This document shows, piece by piece, positions 44,210 to 54,379 of a stretch of DNA of 64,000 nucleotides. Numbering within the stretch: position 1 is the first letter of the stretch; each line of letters begins with the position of its first letter. The translations under genes were made by a program, and so were the position numbers. Source of the stretch: Gracilariopsis chorda (taxonomy: Eukaryota; Rhodophyta; Florideophyceae; Gracilariales; Gracilariaceae); contig NBIV01000137.1 of the NCBI GenBank assembly GCA_003194525.1, forward strand, positions 62,001 through 126,000, read 5' to 3'. The notes beneath the pieces were generated by a model. It made no database searches. It was not told where the DNA came from and saw only the letters and a program-made list of their open reading frames with translations.

Positions 44210-46650
44210 GATACTGGTCGCATCTGTACATAATGATGCAGAATCTTTGTAGAGAGAAAACGATTCGTAAGGATAAGCTATACTGTGAAAGGAAAGTCTT
44301 ATATGCTCCTTTGCATAGTTGGTTGGTTTTTGACTACTGTAATGATGTTGAAACGACTTGTCAGATGAATATCTCGTGGTGGGAAAAGTGGAAAGGGCCA
44401 TCAGGATAACCTCATCTATCCGAAGGTCGCCCATACCAAAAGGAGCCCTCCTTTTGCATACCTTTACCCGTAGCTAGAAGGGAATCGTGCTTCATTACAA
44501 GAATCATGGCTGCTTTTTCCATCAAGCTTCCAGCAATACGACCTGTTGGAAATCCGCGAATCAGAGAACGCAGTGAGTTATTACCTTTGTGTCCACATGT
44601 GGCACCTTATCAGGACGCTCCAGGAACTCAAAAACTCGATCTTATTTTTGGCTTCACAGACAGTTTGTGCTCGGTCTTTATTTTTGGTCAGGTATGAAAG
44701 ATAACGTCAACCTTTCATGCAGCCAGCAGAACTGGTCTACGCACAGCCAGTGTTGGAAAGACTGGCGGCCCGCCGTGTTTGCTAAGGAGGGTGGGAAGAG
44801 AAGGAGAACAAAGCAGCGCAGCCAGGATGCAAGGACGAGGCGCGGTTATCCTTTGGCAGGTGCCTGCGACGCGGTGCGTCTGTAAACAAGTCAACGCCAG
44901 CGGCCTGGCAAGATCGGCAAAGGTTGCCTTGGCAGTTGCCCTATAAATCCTCTTGTGCGTTTCTGGAAATTCCGTACTTATTGTCCGCAGATTAGTTGGC
45001 TGCCATAAGCTCTTCATTGCTTCGGTATATGGAACTAGAGAGAGATATTTCTTCAGTCTGGCACGCGTAAAGGAAGGAAACTTATGCTAACACAACAGGT
45101 CCTATGAACAACGTGTGGTGCTGTAAAAGGGATGCGGGGTGCAAAAAAAACTGTAGTCTCAATTGCTGACTTTGTCGAGATGTCAAGGTTTGAATTAAAT
45201 AGGACTCTGCTTTGATGAATACGGCGATTGTAACGCAAATGAATAGCCACAAGCTCAGTCACGCTTGATCACCGTGAGCAGCTTTAGCTCACGCTGATAT
45301 GAGACAGTAGATAGCTTGTAGTTCAGTCTGATTGATATAGAGACCGCTAGGGAGCTATATAAAAGAGAGTCAGGCGGCCTTCCCCTCCTTCTGGAGAAGG
45401 TCAGACTGCATTCACCATCATAGTGTTACAGCGATATGCTTGTATACAACTCTGTCTCGATGGAGACGGTGATGTGGCCGGGAGCAAACGCCCGGCGATG
45501 CGCCTATGGCGCGATTTTGTGCCCAGAGAGTACTAGCAATAATGCGAGTGGGGAGAGGACAATCATTGCTCAGAAATAAACATGAGATCATATGATAATG
45601 ATGTGATTGCTTTTACACTTCGGTGGGTGAGGAGAAAGCAACAGGTGCCCTCTCGAATCGAGTCTGGGTACAATGCTCTGCTGTAAATGTTGGTATACTT
45701 GTCTTCAAGAGCAGAAGGATATTCCCCTCGCAGCGTCCTACCCGTGTATCCAGCCTTAGTTGAATAATAAATTCTAACATTTGCCATTTGAAAGACATGT
45801 AATGTTCTTCACAGCTATGCGCTCTTTGAAAACAGTACTTCAAAGGAGTGCACGGAAGGAAGATTATCCCTACCAAGAATGCATGAGATAAGTTCATTCG
45901 AGGACCGAACCTAACAGTTCGTGCCGATTTTGGAGAAATTGTGGCTTATGGTGGTATCATCATTTTTTTGCGTTCGAACCGACGCAAGCCAGCGTCTCGC
46001 AGCCAGCAAGAAACAATTCGAATTTGTTTTCCAACAAGTCAAGAGTTGCTTCCGAAATGACAGCATGGCGGCAGGGATTGTGATATTTGCTTTTTAATGA
46101 TACAAGTCTTGCTCTCGATACTAGAACCTAACCTTCCTGTGGCATCGACTGCACGGAGTCTCAAGTTTCGAAGCTATGAAATTGAGTTTATCCAATACAA
46201 TCTGCCCGAAATTCCATTCACGCCTTAATGGGTCAGCTGGAACGCAACGGTTCCAAAACGTGTGTGTGCGCGTTTATATCTGCTCTTGTCACTAATTCCA
46301 AGACTGCGGAAGGGGGCTAGACTTCTTTTCTAAGAACCTCTGTCTCCCAAAGTAATCAGCCTCTTCTCTGACCATGGTCGTGCTTTTGATTCGAAGTCGA
46401 GGCATTGCCTTTCTCGGGTTCCAAGATGCCATCTGGTGCGTTCCACGAGGTCCCACCAGTATCCCCGACGCCTCCAACGCTGTCCCTTGAGAACAGCTCG
46501 CATCTTCTGCCGGAAAACACACTTGTGCAACTCGGTACAGCGCCATCGCCATATCATCCTTAAAACCCAGCTACCTTAGCTATCGAGCTTTTGTTATGAT
46601 CAAGCTAACTTCTGAAACGTAGATCTGTTCAAGGGCACTTCTTTACTAAC
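44210..46650. other. Intergenic DNA, short frames only
   Basis: Contains a short plus-strand frame at 44506-44697 (MAAFSIKLPAIRPVG...) that runs into CAG/GTATGA at 44691 and could be a first exon divergent from the membrane-protein gene. A TATATAAAAG box lies at about 45356-45365. Several minus-strand frames (44715-45017, 45563-45787, 46292-46552) have no recognisable motif. A hairpin GCCGGG...CCCGGC lies near 45478-45499. Confidence 0.4.
45356..45365 (+). promoter_or_regulatory. TATA-box-like motif
   Basis: TATATAAAAG, a strong match to a TATA box, in an otherwise gene-free stretch. No gene follows on the plus strand, so it could belong to a solo LTR or an unrecognised transcript. Confidence 0.3.
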
Positions 46651-46673
46651 ATATCCCTAGTATGCCATTGTAA

Positions 46674-46691
46674 GGTTCCATATATGGGACC
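46674..46691. repeat. Subterminal palindromic motif, left outer
   Basis: GGTTCCATATATGGGACC, one mismatch from a perfect palindrome, 19 bases from the left end. It is one of four copies in the element and probably a transposase binding site. Confidence 0.7.
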
Positions 46692-46877
46692 AAACGTTTG
46701 AAGTGCCGTATCTCAGCAAATATAGGAGCCTCAAATAAACGCTTTCGGATTCTATCTTAGCACCCTTCTCTCGTAATGCGCCTCAAAAATAATGAGAATT
46801 GACACCTTCCCCGTGGGTTTTCTCGATGGCGGAAGTTGGTGTACTTCACGTTCAAACATTACTGTCTTTTTGGCTTA

Positions 46878-46895
46878 GGATCCATATATAGAACC
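46878..46895. repeat. Subterminal palindromic motif, left inner
   Basis: GGATCCATATATAGAACC, a diverged copy of the same motif. Confidence 0.6.
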
Positions 46896-46944
46896 AAAAA
46901 ATTGAAAAATGATACTGTTTATTGGTTCACCCAACATATATTGT

Positions 46945-49900
46945 CTACGTCCTTGCTCTTCGTCTCGGCCTGATAAGGTCTTCTTCCTCATCAGTTCTTG
47001 TCTCTCTTACCCTTGTATTTAAGCGAGTATTTGGGCCTGATTGGCCTTCTTTTCGCTCGTCCCCGACTTGATCATGACCATGCATTGGAAACACAGACCG
47101 ACTGCACGGTTTTGCTGTGCTTCTAGGCTTGAGGACTCTAAGAGAATGCCATACCTCGCTACAGCTTTTCCGAAGTCCTCGGTAAATTCTAGTACAAAGG
47201 TATACATCACATTGGAGACATTTGTATGTTGTGCGATGTCCACGCCATCCTTCTTCATTTTCAGTAATTCCCCTTATTCCACAGAGCGCGCAGTACTGCT
47301 GTCCCTTCTGTTGCTTTAGAATGTGATTCTTCACATTTAGTCTCAACGAAATTCCGTCTGGTCCGTTAAAGAAGACAAGGCGTCTCCGCTTTCGAGTCCG
47401 AGCTAGAGTGTGTAATCTTTGAATTTCGTCCTGGTGTACTTCCAATGTCTCGGCGTTGTCCTCCGTCCCTAAAGATTGTGCATAAACTATAAGCTCCTTA
47501 GATGCATCATGCACAAATTCAGCCAGTGATTGAATTCCATTTAGAGCCTGACGATAGGATTTAAGGCTTCGGAATGTTTCCTTGCTCTGCAATAAATCTC
47601 TCTTCTGAGACATTCGCCATGAAATGAATGCATTGACAGACAACGTTTTGAGTGTTTGCGTTACCACCTTTTGTTCCCATTTCATTGCTGAAGTTGATGA
47701 CCTTAAAATTGCCCTGGCTTGTGTACTCCCATCAACACCACCTTTAGTTCTTGAGTATAAACTTTGAGATGCGTGTTTGAATAGTTTAAGGGGCGGAAAA
47801 GCGTCATTCTGTGTCACGTAGTTGTTAACCAAAGACCAGAATTGAAATCTAGATTGCAGCACTTTGGTGGTCTCTGTGTCACTGAAAGAAGGTATTTGAA
47901 GAGGACCTGGCTGATGGGCCCACGATACCACTGGCAGTGCGATAGCATTCAACGCAGAAAGGCAGGTGTCGAGTACTGAATTGTTGCAATGCACCAAAAC
48001 TGTATACATGATGCCAGACTCAGAGCATGAAACGTAAATGACATAGTTAACTGCCAGAACCAACATCTGGTGCAAAATCTGACCAATGTGCTCAGCTGGA
48101 ATGTATCTTCGGAATGATTGATCGCCCACCTCACATGTTACCAGATCAGCAGTGGCTAGACCAAGAGCCCTGTCCAGACTGCTCTGCGCGACATTAGTCT
48201 TGATTTCAACTGAGCACAGTTGAGTACTTTCGGTCTCAGATTCTTCAGAACATAGTCCCAAGTCAAGCAGTTCTATTATAGCTATACCATCCGGCGAACA
48301 AGCAAGCCACGGCTTCGCCTTCATTGACAGCATTCCACAGCTATAAAATGCTTGTACAAAAGCCTTCAATTTCAAAGAGGCAACTACTGCAGGCTCGTTT
48401 GCCGTACCACGCATCATCGGTTCTGTAGACCGACCACCTCCAAACCATGTCTGCACGAAAGATAGAAGTGATTGTTGTAAAGTTTGTTCTGTACAGGTAG
48501 GTTCGCTTAGACCAACCATTTCTCTGAAAGCGTCGTTAGCATGCAGGATTTTTCCTGCGCTGGTACCAGTTACTCGAAATTGTCTCAACACAAACCAATC
48601 AGCGCATCGTTGGTCCAGCGTTAGCACAGAACAGTGATCCAGAATGTGACGTTCAATTACGTCCTGAAACTCTGTAGAGTCGTTTGGAGGGATCGTGAGG
48701 CGACCTGTATTATCTCGCTTGCTAAACAGCGTTCCGAACATTCTCGTACACTTGGGTACAGCAATCCAGCTTTCTAACAAGGTTGAAAAGCTGGATGGTA
48801 AACTGTAGATGAATCTGATAATGCGGCTAAACTTGTCTGTTCCTCTTTCACGAACAGCGACAGCTGTAACTTTAACTCTGTTAACAGCATGACTCTCCCC
48901 ACGGTTTCGAATCTTTAACGTTTTCCCTGCGAACCATGTTTTCGGACCTTGACTGGGCTCATCATTTAAAATAAAGGTACGGGCACGGTCAGTTGAGAGC
49001 GTTGTTGGTCCAGGGACAATATCACTAGTAGAGGGATCGTCTTCCTGTTGCAGGGCTTGGTCAGAGTCAGTACTGCCGTCTGTTTCATCACCATCCAGTT
49101 CTTCATAGTCATGACGCATTACGTTTAGATACGACTGTCCGACAAACGGATGACACTGTAGAAGGTGATCTGGCATAATCATTATAGACCCAATACCATG
49201 TTTAAGTAGTTCACGTAACAATGCCACCTTCCCATAACCGCGGTCTGCTGTTAAAACAAATCCGCGAATACTTTGCTCAGCCCGTCCCTCTAGTAATGCA
49301 TCAACCAGATTTCGTACGTTGCTGAAAACAGATTCGCCACGTCTTCAGAACCGAACCATAAGCGTCACGCGAAAAAGAGAGTCCGCTATAGCGTCTGCCT
49401 GGTGTCCTTCTCTATCAGCCTTCCGATTACTGAGTGACTTGACTTGATTGTACGATGCTCTCGTTCCGTATAAGTCATCATCGAGTGTCGCTAAAGTGTA
49501 GTTAGGTGACACGAACACTTTGCAGGTTTGCCTAAATGCCGTCTTCTCCAATTGCGTTAAAAGCGGCGTTTGGTCTCTTTGTGCCAACCAAGTTCCTCCT
49601 CCGTCTAGGCCTCGACCAGTAGGTGAGAAAGCAAGAATATTTCCACATATGAAGCGAACAATAGCAATGTGCGGCGGGTCGACACCCTCGGCGCGCAAAA
49701 TGTCGATGGTTTTCGCCATGCTAAATCCAGTGCAATGAGACAATAGAAGTACGGAGACAAATCCATAGAGGTGGTGCATTCGTAGAAGTTCCATGTCTCT
49801 ACGGTACAGACTTATGTATTCATTAATCCATCGCAGACACATACGAAGCATGTCATCCATTAGTAGGACTATGTGTCCAACTCTAGTAGAAGGAAGCTGA

Positions 49901-50229
49901 CAAGCGTTCAGCTCTAAATCAAGCCTCTCCACTGCTGATTCACAGAACAGTCTTGCTCTCTCCTCGACGGCTTCACTAATGAATACATCTTCGAGCAACA
50001 ATCTTTGGGCTGTGGGATTACAGATTCGCCAACCTTGAGAAGGATCCCGTTGATTTCGATTCCGCTGTACTCCACCCCGACCTCTGCCACGTCCCCTGCC
50101 GCGCCCTCGGGGGCGACCACGGCCGAGACCTCTACCTCTTCCCCGTCCTCGCTGTTGTGTAGCACGGCTTGCTGGGGCGAGAGCGCCCGAGCCCGTCTCC
50201 TGTGGATCATTCTGAAGATTTGAAGCCAT
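46945..50229 (-). pseudogene. Fused piggyBac-like DDE transposase - YqaJ exonuclease protein, one in-frame TGA
   Basis: A single frame of 1094 codons from ATG 50229, interrupted only by TGA at 49347-49345 (codon 295). Residues 27-53 are an Arg-Gly repeat. The DDE-like core has TLDDD (249-252) and VLTADRGYGKV (325-335), corresponding to the first two Asp of piggyBac-type enzymes. An acidic Ser/Asp spacer follows. About 540-730 is a YqaJ/lambda-exonuclease-type nuclease: FRVTGTSAGKI, RGTANEP with Glu612, CSPDGIAI with Asp647, VEIKTNV with Glu675 and Lys677, and the helix HIGQILHQML. A C-terminal cysteine-rich finger (about 980-1028: CALC, YKCLQC, LCT, CSEVWH) resembles that of piggyBac transposases. 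The nuclease thus sits between the catalytic core and the end-binding finger. The YqaJ and finger calls are strong; the DDE assignment is weaker. Function of the fusion is unknown. Confidence 0.8.
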
Positions 50230-50417
50230 GACAACTGGTGTGGGGAGACGGATGTTTCTCGAGTTTATAACAGGTGATCTCGACGTCCGTTTTCAGAAGT
50301 TGAAAGCTCCAAGCGATCATGTCACTGTCAGCTTTTCGTCTGCTTGCAACGTGGCATACGCAGTATGTCGTGTGTTTGCTGTTGCTGCTCTTGAAACTGA
50401 GCTGGAAATGGTCCTAC

Positions 50418-50435
50418 GGTTCTATATATGGAACC
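50418..50435. repeat. Subterminal palindromic motif, right inner
   Basis: GGTTCTATATATGGAACC, one mismatch from a perfect palindrome, upstream of the transposase ATG; binding here could also regulate its promoter. Confidence 0.65.
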
Positions 50436-50470
50436 ATAAGGATTTTGATCATTTGGTCGAAATTATTTAA

Positions 50471-50488
50471 GGTTCCATATATGGAACC
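50471..50488. repeat. Subterminal palindromic motif, right outer
   Basis: GGTTCCATATATGGAACC, a perfect 18-bp palindrome, 14 bases from the right end. Confidence 0.75.
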
Positions 50489-50551
50489 ACAGAACACTAG
50501 GGATATAATGTCCATGTGAATTTCTACAAACACCCTGCAATCGTTGGTTTG

Positions 50552-51477
50552 TGTGAAGTGTGTTCGACGCCTGTCGTGCACACGTAAAGTTTACGGAAGA
50601 CACTTTGCAACGTGTATGGGTGGGTCGCTGTTGGCAGCAAGGAGGGACTGCCTGTTGCCACTAATTAATATTGACTACGCCTACAGAACCCTCCAGTAGA
50701 ATCTGGAGTGTTCTTCTGTACTCTGCTCGTAGCTAGCTATCATGTCTATTGTTATGAGTAGAAATTATGCTTACGCTGTAGGCTAGACACGCAAGTATAT
50801 GCGCTGCGTATGCGCGTGTAGTCTAGAGGATTGATTAGAATCTAATGCCAAGCTGGCATGTTATGGCACTACTCTTAGCTAGAGTTAGTTCCTGGGTTTT
50901 TTTCTATAAAAGACGCCAAAAGTTGGCTTCTGCTCCAACTCCGGCCACCACACCTCCCAGCTCAACCCCAACCCCCAGGCTTCAACCAGCATCAGGAGTC
51001 CTGTCCGTAAGGGTAGCAACCTTGGGCTAGGGTCTTTTAACTACTTTCCTTTGGCCGGCCCGTGGTCCCGGCCTCCAACCAACAACCCTCCATATCTCGG
51101 TGTTTCTTGGCCTTGGTTTCTCCTTTTTTTCTTTAAGTTTTTATCTGTTTGATCCTGGAGAAGTGCCTCTGGATCATTCATATTTATTTTTATACTTTGT
51201 TATGGGCTGCTGTGTTCACCGAGAAAAGGATTCGTTGATCAAACCATTCAGCTTGAGATTTATTGTGGATTAATCGCAGGTGTTGGACTTGGAATCGCTC
51301 TGACTCGTCCCATTATTCGGTTGTTGTTTACGTTTGTCTACTCCGGTGGTTTGAAGGCCCACAGTTGGTCATTGTTGGTGGCTAGCGCTCTTTGTTTTGC
51401 TACGAAGAGGCTATTGTTTTTGTTTTATTTTGGCTTGTAATCGCCGCGCTGTTTTTGCCACCAAAATGGCGTCTTCA
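50552..51477 (+). repeat. Gypsy 2 5' LTR
   Basis: Begins TGTGAAGTGTGTTCG and ends AAAATGGCGTCTTCA. It carries a deletion of about 110 bases relative to the 3' LTR. A CTATAAAAG box at about 50904 is a plausible promoter. The gag ATG (51466) lies in its last 12 bases. Confidence 0.95.
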
Positions 51478-53336
51478 TGGTACTCCGGCCGAGGGTCTGC
51501 TTCCCCGGAAGGGAGTGGGCTCTCTGTCGATGGGTGTTCAGTGGACATCCGGAATTTTTTTTCTACTACGAAAACGTCGCTACACGAGGCAAGTCGGACG
51601 AAGACCCCGCCTTGGATCTACTTGGATACTTGGAAGGGGAAGCGTTCGAGTTCTATTATGACAATTTTGCTCTCGATGGAGAGCTCAGTGAAGAGGCTCG
51701 CGACTATGCCCTCGTTAGAGCCGTGTTTCTGGAGCGCTTCGGATCCGCTGAGGAGCCCGAGGAGAATATCCGCCAGGCGGTATCTTCACTCTTAGACTAC
51801 GGGGATCTTCTGGGATCACTGAAGCGTATGGATACCTGCTTTAAGAAGGCGGGATTCAATGAGAAGGCAAGGTTTGGACTTCTTCGCAACGCTGTGATGG
51901 AGTTTGGGGACCTGGCGCAATTCGTTGTCTTTCGGGGTGCGAGTGACTACGAATCCCTGAGGAAGCTAGTGCGCTCTTTCGTCGCCAGAAGGAAAGTTTT
52001 GAGGTCTCATGGTGCCATACATGTCCTCTCACCCCCAAAGAAGATCCTCCGCAGAGAAAACCGAGCAGAAGCTTCACCCTCGGACGCTCTAGGAAAACGA
52101 GTTGATCAAATCACCGATCAGATCGCTCAGCTCTCGTTATTGGTCAAAAAGAACCAGTCTTCTGGTCCACGAAGCGACCAAGAACAGCTGTGCTCCTACT
52201 GCCAGCGCCCCGGACACTATGCGAGCCGGTGCAGCCTCAATCCTCACCGTGACACTCGGTGTGCGTACTGCGGAAAGGTAGGGCACTCAGTGTCCACCTG
52301 TTGGAAAAACCCCTCTGGTGAGGGCCGGTTGAAGAATGCCCTTGACGAATCTGGTGCTGAGCTTCGTCTCAGGGCCCGTTCCGGTCAGCCTGCTCCCTCC
52401 AGCCAAGTGCCTGGCTCCAAGTTGAACCAGGTTGGAGTCGTTACGGTGCACCAGAGAGAAGGGGTTGAAGACCTCGTTGTTACCACAAAGCATACGGCGG
52501 ATGGTGCCCCAGTCGCCAAACAAGCTCGCACGTACGGGACAATGGACATGTCGGCGTTGCTACACCCAGATGGTAGGCATCGAGATAACATTGAGGCCTT
52601 GAAGCCGACCAAGGCGCATCGCAAAACTGTCTCAAAAGCAAAGAAGCCCGTGAATCGGAAGCAGACTAGTAAGCTTCGACTTCAGGAGCACGCCGGAAAG
52701 TACAATGTCGTGGAAGAGCTTGCTAACGCCTCCACGGGCATCACATTTGGACAGCTTATCCGTGGAGATGCAGATGACGCCAAGAAAGATATTAGACGCA
52801 TCTTGTCGGGAAGGACGGGCCGGAAAGTAGCGGTGGCACAAACCCTACGACCCGTGAAGAGGCTGAAAGTAATACCGATCAAGGTCTATGGTACAGTGGC
52901 TCAAGCGCTTCTGAACTCGGGAGCAGTGCCAAACCTGATGTCCGCCAAACTGTGTCAGCGCCTCTCTCTGGAGCCTGCTCATACCGCAAAGAAGATCACT
53001 ACGGGCGACGGCATTTATTCGAACGTCATAGGCGCGCTACGGCAGATTCCAGTCAAGTTTGGTCCTGTCCGAGTTCCTGTAGACTTTCTCGTCGTAGATG
53101 GAACTCCCTTTGAAGTGATAATTGGGTGTCCAGCTCTCGAGACGATGCAGGCCCGACTGGGCCTGGGAAACCCGGAGGTGATGTTGAACCTTGACAGAAA
53201 ACCAGTCACCTGGGTCTCGACTACGAACGCTCGGACCTGGAAGACCTCATCGCATGGTCAGACACGGATAGCGACGATTTTACTTCAGACTCGGATGCGG
53301 CTCCAGAGGAGTCGGAGTCTGACGAGGAGGACCTAA
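51466..53336 (+). pseudogene. gag: Gypsy 2 Gag and protease, frame change at a T8 run, protease Asp to Asn
   Basis: The ATG at 51466 in the LTR end opens MASSWYSGRGSASPEGSG and runs to a T8 run (51555-51562), where the capsid frame, offset by one base, takes over (FFYYENVATRGKSDEDP). The capsid domain (LDLLGYLEGEAFEFYYDNF, VFLERFGSAEEP) is followed by two zinc knuckles, CSYCQRPGHYASRC and CAYCGKVGHSVSTC (both C-X2-C-X4-H-X4-C), a Lys/Arg-rich part, and a retropepsin fold with VIIGCPALE. The protease active site reads LLNSGAVPNL, with Asn (AAC) in place of the catalytic Asp of D-S-G, which should abolish cleavage. The frame ends at 53336. Confidence 0.85.
51478..51496 (+). promoter_or_regulatory. 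Gypsy 2 primer binding site
   Basis: TGGTACTCCGGCCGAGGG follows the LTR with no spacer; its complement ends in CCA as a tRNA 3' end should. The tRNA is not identified. The site lies inside the gag reading frame, which is unusual. Confidence 0.55.
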
Positions 53337-54379
53337 TCGCTGCCTTCGCCAATGGCACCTATGTCACCTCTCCTTTCCCCGACGGTTACGAAGAGAACAA
53401 GTACCTCAACATAGACGAGGCCGATAGTGAAGGAGGCGGAGTACATAATGTCCTGGTCGTTGAGATGGAGCCAGACAATACCGAGAGAGATGCCCAGCAA
53501 GATCCGCCTTCGCTTATCAACGGAGACGATGTTCCGGGATACATGCGATCTGAGAGGGTACAAGGAGAAGTAGTTTTCCGTGATCGGTTTACTAATCACG
53601 TCGGGAGCCATAGCGTTCACGAGGAAGGTGGGAGCGAAGGTGAAAGGCGGTACGAAGATGCAGTGGAGGAAGACGACTCCACAGACTCCTCGGGTCATTC
53701 GGTTCCTCCCGACCCGACGTTATACATCCCCATCAGAGACGAAACAGTTTTGCTCCAGGACTCTGGGCCCGACCAGCCGAGTGAGAGCCTGAACATTCGG
53801 GTATATCGTCGCTTCCCACCGCTGCAGCCCGGAGATCCACTCCCGATTGATTCTAGTGAGCTACCAGTCGGGGGAAGATTTGTCATAATAAGAGATGAAA
53901 ACAATGGACCTGTGCTTACATACAATGCCGACTCACAGGAGGAGCCGGTACCTGTACCGCTTCATAGGGGCCCTAGTCGAGGAGACGGGAGAAGAATGCA
54001 CCACAACAGTGAAGATGGGAGCGGGCCAAACTCTTCGTCATTCCAGGCAGATGTATCGGAGAGGTATGGCGAGAATGGGGATCAAGGGGAAGAACTCGTG
54101 TATACGGACCCGGATGCTACGGCTGAAGAAGGTGGCGAAGAAGAGCTCCCTGATCTCCTGGTAGAGGACATGAATAACCCTGAGTCAGAGTACGCCGAAG
54201 TGATACGAAAGGAAGAGGAAGGCCTCGAGCATGATGGGCGCATCCTGGACAGGTTAACCCACCTGCCCACAACAGTGCAAGGAGAGATTACAGATGCTCT
54301 CCAAGACTTAAGAGTAGTAGCTTGGTCCCTGGACGACCTGCGTCCCTCGGATGTTCCTATCATGCACGAGTTTTGCTGA
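53337..54379 (+). pseudogene. pol: Gypsy 2 acidic linker between protease and reverse transcriptase
   Basis: The main open part, 53465-54379, lies in a third frame. It is strongly acidic (EEGGSEGERRYEDAVEEDDS, EEGGEEELPDLL), without a recognised fold, and ends VVAWSLDDLRPSDVPIMHEF, the usual lead-in to a gypsy reverse transcriptase. The frame then changes by one base at TTTTGC (about 54370), after which the RT frame continues. Such linkers vary between elements; no separate function can be assigned. Confidence 0.6.

Larger units (their letters stand above)
46655..50502 (-). mobile_element. piggyBac-like DNA transposon encoding a DDE-YqaJ fusion
   Basis: The ends are CCCTAGTATG at 46655 and, read inward from the right, CCCTAGTGTT at 50502; both then reach the same 18-bp palindrome-type motif. 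A 4-bp duplication ATAT flanks the element (46651-46654, 50503-50506). CCC termini with a 4-bp duplication are typical of piggyBac elements, although those normally use TTAA. Length 3848 bp with one large gene on the minus strand. Only one stop codon disables the gene, so the copy looks recent. Confidence 0.8.

Noticed and set aside
45290..45500. Considered as a tRNA or small RNA gene because of hairpins and a TATA-like box
   Set aside because: No cloverleaf with T-loop or anticodon arm can be drawn; hairpins are isolated.
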